Below, piece by piece: positions 1-10,849 of a stretch of 64,000 nt of DNA. This DNA comes from Isoetes taiwanensis (taxonomy: Eukaryota; Streptophyta; Lycopodiopsida; Isoetales; Isoetaceae): positions 9,676,109 through 9,740,108 of the forward strand of contig JAJEKV010000004.1 in NCBI GenBank assembly GCA_021234155.1, given 5' to 3'. Position 1 is the stretch's first letter. Every line of letters begins with the position of its first letter. The translations under genes and the position numbers were made by a program. Under the pieces are notes generated by a model. That model was not told where the DNA came from and ran no database searches. It worked only from the letters and a program-made list of their open reading frames with translations.

Positions 1-1595
1 CCTCATCATGCACTTCCTCCTCCTGCTTTGGTCCCTTCTCCTTGATCCTCTTGATGCCCCTTTTGTGGTTTTTATAGATATTGGCCACGATTTTTTGTGC
101 ACCATTATGGCTATTAATAAAACTTCCCTTTCTTTTTTTGTTTTACATATTGCCAACCTTTTACTTCACCTTTACCCCATCTTCCTTTGATCCCCCATTA
201 ATGCCATTGATAGCATTATGCTATCCGTAATCGTATCTCAGTCGCTTTATGTTTTTGGCAATCTATATCTACGAATTCTCTTCTTTCTTGGATCCAACAC
301 GGTTACATCCTTTCTTGGGCATATAAGCCTCCATCTCAGCCTTTTTTCTACCCGGACATTTTTTCACTGCATTGGCGCATTCCGCTTGCTCACTCAGCCA
401 TTTTGAATCTTTTGTACTCCGGTGCTGTCATACAAGTCCTCTCCTGTCCCTTTTTATATTCTCCTTTAGGGGTTGTGCCCAAAGGTGGCCATACGTTTCA
501 CATGATTTTGGATTTGCGCCATCTTAACTCTTAGTTATCTGTTATAACATTCCGTTGTGAGCCCCTATCAAATGTCTTGTTGTTCCTTAACCGCAAGATT
601 TCTTTTTTTTCTCGGATTTGAAATTTGGCTAGCATCATGTCTATATAAGGCCTTCTCATCGTGCTTTTTTAGGTTTCCATTTTGAGGTCAATTTTTTATC
701 TTTACGATGCTTCTCTTGGGCCTGGCTTTTGCTCTTTTTGTTTTTTACTAAACTTACGTGCCCCTTGCTATGACATTGACAGGCCTCAAGTATTTATTGC
801 ACCCCTTATATGGATTATTTCATTTTTAACACTCGGCGTGATCCTATTCCTCTTCATTATTGCACCATTATTTACCTTCAGCTTCGTTTATCCCATTGCA
901 TAGTTTTCCTTGTTCTTCTCCTCGATTCCTCTGCTATAGTCATTTGTTTATCTTCCAAAAAGCTGGAGAAATTTTTCATTTGTCCTCTCCCCTTCTCTCT
1001 TCCTATTTCCTCACATCATGCGAACTTGCCAGGTTTTAAGGTTTACTTTAGTTCCTTCGTATTGTTTCTGGCTCTATTGTCTTTGACTTGACTTTCTTTC
1101 CCTATCATCTTCTTAATCCTTTGTAGTTTGTACTGGGATAACTCTATCATCTTATCCTCATTGTCACGCATAGAAATTGTGCTCTAGGGATCCATCGCTG
1201 CTTCTCTCGATTTCTTGCCTCATTTCTCCATCCCATCCCTTGTCTGCCATGTTGGGATTTGATGCTAGTTATTTTAGTTGGGGAGGTTCTCGTATAGATT
1301 TTGTTGGTCTTTTTGTTGAAATTGGAAATATTTTTCTTCTACTTACTAAGAACTCTTTGCTTTTTTCCAGATCCTTAGTTCTCCCTTCCTTTTCTCCCTT
1401 CCGGTTTGGCCACTGTTCGTGGAGATATTTTGAATATTCTATCATTCTCCAGAAAGGGAGCTCCTCTTTTCCTGATGTTCATTTTCTTGTCCTTAAACTC
1501 TTTCTTATTTGTTTTCATTTTTCCATTTCCTTAGAACCCTTATGGATCCCTCGTTTCTGGAATGAATGGGCCAAATATGTTTCCCACTTTCCACA
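1..1595 (+). mobile_element. Decayed DIRS/Ngaro-like RT-RNase H region
   Basis: A reverse transcriptase-RNase H region survives as fragments on the + strand. At about 469-534 one frame reads VVPKGGHTFHMILDLRHLN and then a stop, which matches the start of the fingers/palm region in DIRS/Ngaro-type reverse transcriptases. From about 1257 to 1590 a single open frame holds GFDASYFSWGG (the first RNase H Asp block), CSWRYFE (like the S-T-W-R-E-L-E block of these elements) and SISLEPLWIPRFWNEWA (like the LEP.WIPR..NE.AD..S block). The order and spacing fit the family. Stops and frame changes between 534 and 1177 show it is dead. No tyrosine recombinase is visible, because the element runs off the left edge and is cut on the right by the Ty3 relic near 1596. 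The alternative, another RT class, is less likely given the WIPR block. Seen: motifs and stops. Inferred: the superfamily. Confidence 0.5.
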
Positions 1596-1596
1596 A

Positions 1597-2360
1597 TTGG
1601 GGATGATATGCTGTACTCATGGACAACTTTGTATAGATCATGTTGAAGAAATCCGTCCAGAAGGCACTTATGGACTTGGGATCTCTATCAGAGCTGATTT
1701 CCCTCGGCATCCCATGCAATCTAAATATTTCCTTTGCAAAAAGCAAGGCGGTGTCAAGGTTGTATATATGGTTCGACATGGCAAAAAGTGAGCCATCTTT
1801 GATAGCTTGTCGACCACAACCATTAAGGCGTTATGGCCCCTCGTTGTTCTTGGGAGTCCGGTTATAAAATCCATGCTCACAACCTCACATTTAGCATTTG
1901 GCACTGCCAAGGGTTCTAAGGTTCCCAGAATTCGAAGTTGCTCTGCTTTTGTTTGTTGACATAACTGACACTGCCGAATGTAGTTGGCGATGTCGTTCTT
2001 CATGCCAGGCTAAAAGTAACTACTTCTTATCTTGAAGTAAGTTTTCATGAACCCTGCGTAGCCGACTATTGGGCTATTATGAGTATCATGAAGAATTAAC
2101 TTCCTTACTCTGGATGCCTCTAGGACGCAAAGTTTGTCCTTACAGTATAAAAGATTGCCTTTCTTTCTATATCTTTTATAAGCTTCTCTTCCTTTATTTA
2201 CCCTTACTTCTTTGCAAATACTAGCCCATACTTCCTTGAATTCTTTGCTTGAAGGCAAGACCTCTTCAATCTTTTTTGCAAATTCACTGGATAAGGTGGA
2301 GATGGCATTGCAATGCGCTCGAGTCTCCAATGGCCGGCGAGAGAGTGCGTCAGCAACCAC
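1597..2360 (-). pseudogene. Ty3/gypsy integrase fragment with zinc finger
   Basis: Integrase joins retrotransposon cDNA to host DNA. The segment starts with VADALSRR (end of RNase H), then has the H2C2 zinc-binding finger: HDTHNSP with two His, followed at about 1950-1990 by CQLCQQTKAEQ with two Cys. The catalytic core follows, with MDFITGLPRT giving the first Asp, a second Asp in SSDRDPKSISAFW, and the block MSTAYHPQ. The third acidic residue and the C-terminal domain are missing because the element breaks off at about 1597. The zinc finger is split by a stop near 2005 and the core by a frame change near 1700-1760. It is non-functional. It belongs to the same element as the RNase H fragment to the right. 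Confidence 0.82.
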
Positions 2361-2458
2361 ATTTAATGTGACTGGCTTATAGACTATCTCGAAGTCATAC
2401 TCAATATCTAACTAAAATTTCCTACCAACCAAATAGTGCCTCCAAATACGAGGAGCTC

Positions 2459-2825
2459 TTACGACGCTAGAAGTTCTTGATCATGCGTTGGATGATGTTG
2501 TTTGGCATCATTCATCTTCTCAGAATCATAGGCTACTACCTTTCCTTCTTGCATGAGAACTCCACCTATTGCTAGCATACTTGCATCAGCTACTACTAGC
2601 TTATTTTTGTTTGGATCTGATTGAGTGAGCACTGGTGCTGTTGTCAAAGCTTCTTTGAGCTTTTGGAATGAAGCTTGAACGTTCTCTAGGGAATATGCCC
2701 CCCAATCCTTTACCTTCTTATTCTTAGTGAGGTCCGACAAAGGGGATGCCCTCTTAGCAAAGTCCTTTACAAATTTCTAGTAGTAGCCTGCTAAGCCAAG
2801 AAAACTTCTCATTTCAGAGATATTC
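2459..2825 (-). pseudogene. Ty3/gypsy RT connection and RNase H fragment
   Basis: This is the RT-to-RNase H connection of a Ty3/gypsy polyprotein, which degrades RNA in the RNA:DNA hybrid during reverse transcription. SEMRSFLGLAGYY and FVKDFAKRASPLSDLTK are the conserved connection; VADASMLAIGGVLMQ is the first catalytic Asp block (DAS..AIG). The block KQHHPTHDQELLAS carries the conserved Glu of the family's Y-x-x-x-x-x-E-L-L segment. One stop sits where the family has a residue after AGYY. The later block ending in MVADALSRR lies at about 2335-2360 in another frame, so at least one frameshift separates it. A relic only. Confidence 0.8.
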
Positions 2826-2841
2826 TAGGGTGCTGGCCAAT

Positions 2842-4410
2842 TGTGATGCTCCCTGCAAAATATACGGTGCCCCGCCGTACACTCCGTAGGAAATCCCCCA
2901 CCCGGTCCTTCGACCGCACGGGCCCTCCGTCTATCCCGCATTCCAGGGTATCCCCAGTATGGAAGGGGGGCACGAAGGTGTCTTGTGCGCCCTTCCCCTA
3001 TGGGCGGAAGCATAAACAATGTCAGAACTAGCAATAGCAATAAATTGAACTACCAAGAAGGGTAGCACATCTATACATCCATAGATACAACAGAGATACA
3101 CATATGCCATAAAACATGAGAGCTCCTACCCAAGGCTCAGACTCATGGGAGGTCGACTGACGGCTAGGCCACAAGATAGAACAGACCGACGCATAATAAT
3201 GGCGGGGCTGGCTAGAGACAATGGCTAGGGTAGTTCACTCTATCCGCCCCTCCTGTGCACACTATACGTAGATTGGCTAGATCAGACTCTGGCGTAACTG
3301 TAGCATGTCAGATATGTAGTCTCGAGGTATCACCCTTCGAGGCTACTCCGAGTTGCATCTCTCCGGTCCGTTGAGGCAGGAAGGGTTCCATCTCCATTGA
3401 GGCAGGAAGGGCAGCTAGAGAATCGTGGCGACACAAGGTTCTTCCCCGACTTAACCCCCCAAAATAGGAGCCAGGCCGACACCTGCAACTCCTGAGGATT
3501 AGGGTGGCACCATTGATCCAGAGGGTGTTGGACCCATGGCCGGCCGACCCACACGAAGTGACCGGCCATAAGCCTGGCTTGCTATGGGTCCCCAGTAGCC
3601 GCGCTCAGCAGGGACCCCCATCCACTTAGCCACTAGCCCCGTTATATAGTGCTCAGTCATTCCATAGTCCCCATAGCCGGGTGGGTTCTTGTGCACAGGC
3701 CGCATAATAATAGAAACTAAAGGTCTAACCAACTAAAGGGCAAACATGATCAACCAACATCACATATGCACATAACATGATAATAATGAGAATAATATCT
3801 AAACCTAATTATATACATCTAACTTACAGTTAGGGTTCATTGATTAGGGTTCAAGATCTAGACTGAGGGTTCTAGGAAGGCTAGAGACACAAAATGCTAA
3901 CTCATCTGGAATCCTACTTCCAGATGATCTACAAAGAACTCTAATCCAAATATCTGCTCCTGAGGAACTCCCTCCTACTCCCAGTGTCTCCATGGTCTTC
4001 GAGGTGGTCGGCATAGCTCCCACTCCTACTGACACGCACACGCTCTGGGGACTGCTGTGCTAGGCTATGCTACAGCAGACGGTTCTCGAAACGTAGTTTT
4101 GAGCACGAAAAAGTTCCCAGACAGTTGGAGCTAGAAAAATGGCCCAGGGTTAGGGTTTGGCCATTTATAGGTTAGGGTTGATATCACCTGCCACCTGGCT
4201 CCAATAGGGTGGTCCCGTGTGGCGGGTGTCCAATAGGCTAAGGCCACGTGGAAAATGGTCTTAGCCTAAGGTTGGCTAAGTTATATGAATAACTTAGTTA
4301 TGCACCCTATGCCTCTAATCTATGGTATACAAAGCTATGGAGATAGACTTTTATAGTGACGGGCCTGAAAATATACGTATTTATGGCATATATTTCCCTG
4401 GAATGTCACA
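2842..4410 (-). repeat. 1.57-kb LTR inserted in the Ty3 RT
   Basis: The block begins TGTGATGCTCCC and ends GGAATGTCACA on +, giving TGTGA...TCACA ends. Just beyond the right end, the minus strand reads AAGGGGGGAGAA, a polypurine tract typical of a 3' LTR boundary, so this is the 3' LTR of an element reading leftwards, or a solo LTR with remnant. It splits the RT of the older Ty3 relic exactly after NWPAP. It holds no convincing gene; the short open stretches are GC-rich noise. The outermost 25 bp of both ends also resemble each other in inverted order, which is longer than usual for an LTR. No second LTR or target duplication could be matched. Confidence 0.55.
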
Positions 4411-4422
4411 TTCTCCCCCCTT
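4411..4422 (-). other. Polypurine tract next to LTR
   Basis: The minus strand reads AAGGGGGGAGAA directly before TGTGACA. This is the standard primer site for plus-strand synthesis next to the 3' LTR. Confidence 0.55.
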
Positions 4423-5320
4423 AGAATAATGTTGTCCTCAGCATTACGCTAAGGTGACGAACCTACACTAACCCTGCAAAAACACACATGAACATACAAC
4501 TTTTGACTTTAATGAAATGATCAACTTCCTATTAGGTAATTAATACATATCATAGGTATATTTGTATCTATACAAAATTATATAGCCTTCACAAGGGTTA
4601 CTCATTATAGTAATTTCAAAACATTATCACAATAGTTATTAGGGTTGCAATTTAAGTCTAAATCATGACTCCCATCTTCACGTAATGTGCTCTCTCGTCT
4701 ATGCTCCCCTTTCACTGGCCTGCATACATAGCACATTACGCTAGTTTAGTTAATACGTTTGTGGTTTTAGGGGACCACCCCCCTAATTACCTCCTTGAGC
4801 CGAACTACTAGCTCAAGGTTACCCTACTACCTTGCACTCGATCATGGCCCTATAAGGATTTGAGCTTGAGGACCATTTAAGATGATTCTATCATTTCCCA
4901 TGATCAGGTGCTACCTTGTACACGATCCCCTTGATCGAGTACACCCACAGTGCCTCATGCCCCTGAGGGTTTAAGCTAGGGAATGTCTCACGATCCCATC
5001 ATCACGCATGATCACTCATACCTCACCATGACCCCCCTATGGTCAGGTGCACGTGCCCTGCATCGTGGCATAGAGATCATCCGTATGATGGCCTCATCAT
5101 CGCCCACCATGCCGCTCTCCTTCTCACATGACCCTCCTGGTCATGCGCACTCTTGGTGCGTGCTGGCCTAGAGAACGCCTTTAGAGCATATCTCATCATC
5201 GCCTACACTTCCAAGACTTTGGCATATGCACTCTGCTACCCCGAATGCATATGCCTCACTAGAGCTATACTAAGGCATACAACTTAGCTAAGCACCTGGC
5301 AAGTCGGCGTTGACCAGCTT
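4423..5320. other. Non-coding remnant beside the LTR
   Basis: About 900 bases without a credible gene. It probably contains the 3' untranslated part of the LTR element, because it adjoins the polypurine tract. It contains a run of ATGATC/CATGATC-rich words at 4835-5110 and nothing else recognisable. Confidence 0.4.
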
Positions 5321-5371
5321 TGTGACGTTCCAAGGAAATATACGCTATAAATATGTATATTTCTGGAGCAA
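5321..5371 (+). repeat. Inverted fragment of the LTR end
   Basis: TGTGACGTTCCAAGGAAATA and the following 30 bases closely match the right end of the 2842-4410 LTR read on the minus strand (TGTGACATTCCAGGGAAATA). It is therefore the end of a related copy in the opposite orientation. Similarity fades after about 50 bases. Confidence 0.5.
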
Positions 5372-6455
5372 CATTCACTTTCAAATTGATAGATCTCAGG
5401 CTTGAACACTCACATATACAAGAATAAATGCATGTCTTTTGCTGTGCTTTTTATGCAACATTTTGTCATCAATTGCAAAATATATTGAATCACAAATTTT
5501 GATCATAAGTTAGAAGTCTATTACTTTAATGTGGTCAAGCAGATATGGATAATAGATTATATATTCATAGAATATATGTCGTTGTCCGCAACATATAAAA
5601 GCTGATAGTTCAAAACAATACTAGGTAAGCACGTTGATGGGTGGGATATCTTCAAAGTGGAATAGAAAATAAATATTTGATTCAGCAAGTTAGAGGTAAT
5701 ATTTTATGATAAATACTTGGGTAAGAAATGTGAAAACAAGAAAGAAATGTGCAATATGTTACTCTGTGTCAGTAGCAAATTCCCTTTTGTTAACCTAAAG
5801 CAGAATTAAAGGATGAACAGGAAGGCAAGGCGGGCGACAAAGAACGAGAGGGAGAAACATCTACTATGGTCATAGTCGCCATAGCCATTATAAATACAAA
5901 AGAAAACAAAGGGCAAGTAGGGCAAACACTATATAACTACGAAGGGATTTTTGAACAGAAGCATTCTGCTACAAGAATCTGTTGCCAGAATCTCCAAGAA
6001 GGCGCCCGAAATTTGCAACATGCAATGTCGAACAAAATAGGGTTGGACACAGGAAAAATCTCCTACAATTAGCCAGATACTACGGACAACAGAATATATT
6101 CTGGTAGAGTACAGATCGGTCAAACAGTTCTGCCGAACCAATGTCATTATTAGACTAGGAGATGGATATGAGCAAGCATGGCGGCATCGGGCATGGATTG
6201 CAAGCCACAAAATGTTCAAAGAAGAAATCTGGCTAAGGTATAGCACGGAAAGAGATAAAAAGCTCCAAGTGAGTATTGCTAAAAAGGGGCTCGTCTGGAT
6301 CAAGGTCTGGATATGGATGAGGGCGAGACCAGTAGGTAAGCATTTGGAGCTCTGGGCACGACTGCAAGAGCATAGTACCAAGTCCCACTTTTCACCATTA
6401 TACAATCTGGTAAAGCCGAGTCCACTGGCACTGAAACACAAATCCTCGAATCATT
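5372..6455. other. AT-rich stretch, no gene seen
   Basis: No domain or splice-consistent open frame was recognised on either strand. A 170-codon open stretch on the minus strand (5929-6441) has no familiar motif and looks fortuitous. Confidence 0.4.
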
Positions 6456-6544
6456 CAAGATTGATAATGAGAAGGGCAAAGCCATCTATGTTGTTTACAT
6501 TAGTAAACTGGCCCTTTGCTCAGGTCAAAGTAATGACTTGGTTC
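6456..6544 (+). repeat. Left arm of a 90-bp inverted repeat
   Basis: The segment from GATTGATAATGAGAAGGGC to AATGACTTGG recurs as its reverse complement at about 7780-7866 with only a few mismatches. The two arms flank a poly(A)-tailed retroposon and part of a direct repeat, pointing to local inversion or nested insertion. Confidence 0.75.
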
Positions 6545-6779
6545 TTCAATGTTTTTTATATAATATGTATTTCTTGGTTCCAGTAAGATTGCTTATATCA
6601 TTGTATTCTATCTCTACAGCTTTTTTCTGGCCCCTTATGTAGACAAAATTTAACTTTCGTGCAGCATCATCACCAAGTTTATAGCTAATGAGCAGTGAGG
6701 TAGTGTTTCTAGTATGGCATTGCTCTGGGAACTTCTGAAAATGTAGCTGATGGTCCAAAATTAGCCCTTCTGTTTCCTG

Positions 6780-7388
6780 ACAAGGAGGCTTTTGCTAGCT
6801 TTCATCACAGCACTCGTGCGTCTCAGGCGTCTGTTCAACCTTCTTCTCAGGTTTAAGTTCCCATTATTACTTCTTCATCTATTCATGATCAACCTTTATA
6901 CCAGTTGTGTTGCATTCCTCGTCCATGGAATATGCTCTAATTCCAATTCCGATGGTGTCGTTCTTAGCGCCGTCAGCTGTACCTATAGTTCATTCTTCTC
7001 TCCATGTCGATGCTTCTTCCTCTCACGTTCCTGAGGTTGTTATGGCTGATGGTTCTAATCTTCTGTGCGCAAAAGAGTCATGCCAACAGGTCAATTGGAA
7101 GAAGGGGGTGAGAAAGAAGTTTGTGACGTCATCTCATGAGGCTACCCCGCCTCGTACTATTCAGTGGCATGATAATTTGATGTCTGTTGATGATCATCTC
7201 GATGTGGCAGAACATGTTGATTGTGATGAGGCCATTAAATGCCTCAAGGTGGCACAAGGAGTTTGAGTATATACTGTGTATAGGTGCTTTTGCTTAGTGG
7301 ACTATTTCGTACCACAGATCCCTTGTATGTGTCTTAATTTTTCTTAACAATAGATTGTCGTCCTTCCAAAAAAAAAAAAAAAAAAAAA
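6780..7388 (+). pseudogene. Retroposed coding remnant with poly(A) tail
   Basis: A Ser/Pro/His-rich open frame of 119 codons ends at 7266. It follows another short frame (6785-6870) of similar composition, so a frameshift probably separates them. It is followed by about 90 bases of 3' untranslated sequence and a run of about 26 A residues at 7363-7388. The poly(A) and lack of introns suggest a retroposed transcript or the 3' end of a LINE-type element. I do not recognise the protein. A basic patch (NWKKGVRKKF) and an acidic tail (DDHLDVAEHVDCDEA) are visible. There is no matching target duplication that I could find. Confidence 0.35.
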
Positions 7389-7390
7389 CT

Positions 7391-7630
7391 TGAAGCTAAG
7401 ATTAAACCAAGTATCTTCACTAATATGATAATTGCGCTAGAGAAAGATAACAGAAATTTAAATAAACATGCACAGCTAATCATATGCATATCATATGCAG
7501 CTACACTCTCCTCTGCATGATAATCAAGTAATCGGGTTTACTCATAGTATCCATGATTGTAGGCATGGTTATAGGCAGGAATGGATTATGCCATAACCTG
7601 GCTTGCCCTTCAGCCCGCTATACTTGGCAT
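7391..7630 (+). repeat. Direct repeat, copy 1 (240 bp)
   Basis: The block starting TGAAGCTAAGATTAAACCAAG and ending near ATACTTGGCAT recurs at 7868-8100 with about 90% identity. The copies share the GATAATCAAGTAATCGGG core. It is non-coding. The poly(A) of the retroposon abuts its left end. Confidence 0.8.
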
Positions 7631-7779
7631 TTTGTTGCTGCATATGAACCCAGCCTAACCCAGACACAAATGCATCCACTATATTCAAAATCACAATTGT
7701 CGTGGCGCAAGGGCGAGAGCTCTTACAACCTTTTTAGCTAATATGGCATAGCCAATTACTTTTCTGTCCCTGAGCCTAC

Positions 7780-8100
7780 CTAGCCAAGTCATTATTTTGA
7801 CCTGAGCAAAAGGCCAGTTTACTAATGTAAACAACATAGATGGCTTTGCCCTTCTCATTATCAATCCTGAAGCTAAGATTAAACCAAGTATCTTCACTAA
7901 TATGATAATTGCGCCAGAGAAAGATAACAAGGAAGTCAAATAAGCATGCACAGCAAATCATATGCAGCTACACTCTCCTTTACGTGATAATCAAGTAATC
8001 GGGTTTACTCATAAGTGTCCATGATTGCAGGCACGGTTATAGGCAGGAGTGGGTTATGCCATAATCTGGCTTGCCCTTCAGCATTGTTATACTTGGCATA
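7780..8100 (+). repeat. Inverted-repeat right arm plus direct repeat, copy 2
   Basis: Bases 7780-7866 are the reverse complement of 6456-6544. Bases 7868-8100 repeat 7391-7630. The join at 7866/7868 is where the two repeat relationships meet, so the retroposon at 6780-7388 sits in a rearranged duplicate. Confidence 0.75.
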
Positions 8101-8536
8101 ACCCTTATCATAAGCCAACAAATCACGGGGAAGCGAAGGTAACTCACTTTACTTCATACTGATCTGTATTGACACGCTGCCTCTATTCATGCCACTCCAA
8201 TCTTCTCAAATACTTTGCCTCCATCATGTCAACACCCCGCTAAAACTCTTTCTTATGATTATGAAGCTCTTATTTCCTCAGTATCGATTGTTAACAATGA
8301 CGCTTATCATTTTACTGTGCCCAATGTGTCCATTCTAGAACTGCATGTCAAAGATATTCTGGACAAAATCAAGCTGTACATTTACCATCTGGTGACATAC
8401 CTAACATCCTAAAAATGCTTCCGAAAGATCTTCAAAGTCTAAGAAAATGATTCGACTTAGCTTCTACATGTTATTTACACCACCCAGCTGGAATTTGATA
8501 ATTTGACAACCCTAGTTGTTGGCAGAGGGAACCAGC
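8101..8536. other. No gene seen
   Basis: About 430 bases of moderately AT-rich sequence with no recognised coding, RNA or repeat feature. Confidence 0.4.
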
Positions 8537-9086
8537 CATTAGGGTTTTTTTGAGATTAAAAAAGGGCCTTCAAAACATGCCAACTAAGCCAAATGAAGAT
8601 AAATGAACTACCAATCAGAAATCGGAGCCTGACGGGTCCAGTCAGCAAAACTGTTATAACTAACTCACTGGATCACATTTTCTAGCATAACTATTGATAG
8701 AAAAGTCCAAATCAACTCTCGTTTAGTGCAATAGATAGATCTCGTTGAGATCTTTCCAATCTTAGGTGCTTTGCATATATTTTAACCACTTATGATTGTT
8801 AAAACTCCAAAAAATATGGTTTTTACCATTTTTTACTATTCTACGGGACTAAAAGATATGAAAACCACCCAAGGTTAGAAAGATCTCAATGAGATCTATC
8901 TATTGCACCAAACAAGAGCTCATTTGGACTTTCCTATCAATACTTATGCTAGAAAATGTGATCCAGTGAGTTAGTTATAACTGTTTTGCTGACTGGATTA
9001 CCAGTTCTGTTTTCTGATTGGTAGTTCATATAGCTTAGTCAGCAATTCTTAGAAGGCCCTTTTATGATCTCAAAAAATCCCTAATG
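8537..9086. mobile_element. Fold-back MITE-like element (550 bp)
   Basis: Nearly the whole element is an imperfect inverted repeat. The left arm (CATTAGGGTTTTTTTGAGAT onward) pairs with the right arm ending ATCTCAAAAAATCCCTAATG, and the match continues for about 250 bases per arm through blocks such as AACTCACTGGATCACATTTT and AATAGATAGATCTC. Only about 50 central bases are unpaired. If the ends are GGG...CCC, the flank is TA on both sides. It has no coding capacity. The arms could form a long hairpin RNA if transcribed. Confidence 0.75.
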
Positions 9087-9340
9087 CAAGTATCGCTTGG
9101 GCCTGTTGCCAAGCTCCAAGCTTTGGTAGCCCACAACTTTCTATTTAAAACTTCTAGGAATTTTGATCTGACCCTTACAACCCATCTCACAGGCCGTAAG
9201 GGTCCTTAACAGAATATCTAAATAGCTCTTCGATATTGCAGTAGAATGATCTAAATAGTCCTTTGATATTGCAATGGGATTACTTTATTTGGTCCATCTT
9301 TCATATTGTGTTTCTCTTTAAAGCCATCCATTTGGAACAC
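9087..9340. other. Unique spacer before element B
   Basis: Nothing recognised. A short word pair (CTAAATAG + TCTTCGATATTGCA and CTAAATAG + TCCTTTGATATTGCA) is repeated at about 9220 and 9250. Confidence 0.4.
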
Positions 9341-9370
9341 CTATGGGTGAAAGCATGCTAGGTGTACCAT

Positions 9371-10660
9371 CTAAAGTTTTTTTTAGAGAGTGCGAAACTA
9401 CCCAGAAAAGTACCCAGTACTGGGTACTGGGAACTTGCATAAATGTCTCAATAAACAATAAGTTTGAGATTTGATTCATTTATTTAGCAGGGTTGCCTAA
9501 CCCCCCCTGCCCACTTTCCTGTGTTCTGAGCTATGCCACGTGTCCTGCCACGTCAGCTGTTTTCTTTCTTAGCCGTCCGATTCTTTATTTTCTGATCGTA
9601 GGGTCAGGAAAATTAGAAAAGCAAGTATTTGCCTGCCGGAGTATTCGACCTCTGCCGGAGTATTTGTCTGCCGGAGCTTTTCAGTTGGTTGTTTGTCGCT
9701 GGTGGGCGCTATGTTACAGGCAAATCCCTTAATCTATGTCAATGCACGGCTCCGAAAAATAATTATTTCGTGACTGTTGGAGAACGCCGCAAGCTCGACA
9801 TGTTTGCTTTCTTTCAGCTGTGGCTTTCTTCCATTTTAAGGTATAAGTTATTCTTCTTATATGCTTTGCATGCACGGTCATATCACAAAAGCTTACCTAG
9901 GGAAATGAATGGCCGGATTTGTGATCTTGTGAACGGCATGTGTTTTGTTGAGTCAAGGTTATTTTTTTTTTTTTTTTTAAGTTGGTTAGGCAAGCCTGCT
10001 AAAAATCTGCAGGTTGGATTGCAGTCTGGCAGATCTTCTGTCAAAGTGAGGAACTGCATTTTAAGGGTATGTATTTGCAGTTCCAAAGGATGAAACCATA
10101 GTCGAAGCTCCATAAAAATTTATGGCATTGGGGCAAGTTCAAAACAAGACTTGCTGTGTGCACCTATGCACCATGCAGTGTGATATAATCCTCTTCACAA
10201 GAAGACGCATTTGCAAAGCTCTGCTCCCTTGTAGATATCACTACCATTGTCCTCTTCTTCGCCAAAACGTTTGTCACGTAATTTTGTGGCCATCTTCATA
10301 AAGTGAATTTTCTTTTTAATTTTGTACAATAGCTATCTAATCTGCACTAGGACGTGCTTAGATCCTAACTGCAATCCAGATCAAGCAGGCAACTTCCCTC
10401 AGCTTGAGTTGTCATGGCTATCACTTCTGCCTTCTAGTTGCATTTCTTTACTTGAGATTATTTTGCACCTTGTCTAACATTACTACAATTTAAAATTCTA
10501 CTTTTAGTTATGATAAAAGTTGTACTTGCTAGTTATGCATGCAGATCATAAGACCAGCACCTTAAATTGATGTTTACAAAGCAATGCATAGACAGTTGTT
10601 TAATTTTGCTGTACTTTTATGTAGGCAGCATTTGCCTTTTGTCTCAAAAATATTTTGTTA
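9371..10660. other. Left interior of element B
   Basis: It contains an inverted word pair AAGTACCCAGTACTGGGTACT (9402-9422) and ACGTG-containing words at 9537-9556. An open + frame (9629-10093) has no recognised domain and runs through a 17-base poly(T) at 9961. An untranslated leader or first exon is possible but unproven. Confidence 0.3.
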
Positions 10661-10666
10661 CAACAG

Positions 10667-10849
10667 ATGTTAGACAACTTATTAGACAGTGAAGGGTTGT
10701 CCTGTTGTATTGTTCCTGGTTTTGGAGATAGAAGCAATGTCATGTTGGTTGAGTTGTCCCATCTTTTATACCACTGGCTGAAGGGTTTGAGTGTTCATCA
10801 ATCCAACAATGATGTTTGTATGGATGACATAATAAAGCCAGATCTATAG
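10667..10849 (+). pseudogene. Exon-like fragment in element B (unidentified)
   Basis: An acceptor-like TTGTTACAACAG precedes an open frame of about 60 codons that ends in TAG. The start reads MLDNLLDSEGLSCCIVPG and includes HLLYHWLKGL. The composition looks like real protein, with mixed hydrophobic and charged residues and no low complexity, but I do not recognise a family. It may be part of a gene captured by the transposon together with the exon at 11646. It could also be chance. Confidence 0.3.

Larger units (their letters stand above)
1597..2841 (-). mobile_element. Ty3/gypsy pol relic (RT end, RNase H, integrase)
   Basis: Reading leftwards on the minus strand the order is the end of the RT thumb with NWPAP and SEMRSFLGLAGYY, RNase H, an H2C2 zinc finger and the integrase core. 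This is the gene order of Ty3/gypsy pol. The copy stops inside the integrase after STAYHPQ, where DIRS-like sequence begins, and on the right inside the RT, where an LTR starts at 2842. In-frame stops (for example after AGYY) and frame breaks between RNase H and integrase make it non-functional. No chromodomain, protease or gag is present. Confidence 0.85.

Noticed and set aside
1177-1791. A single 204-residue protein
   Set aside because: Only the part to about 1590 matches RNase H of a DIRS-like element. The rest is the reverse strand of a Ty3 integrase.
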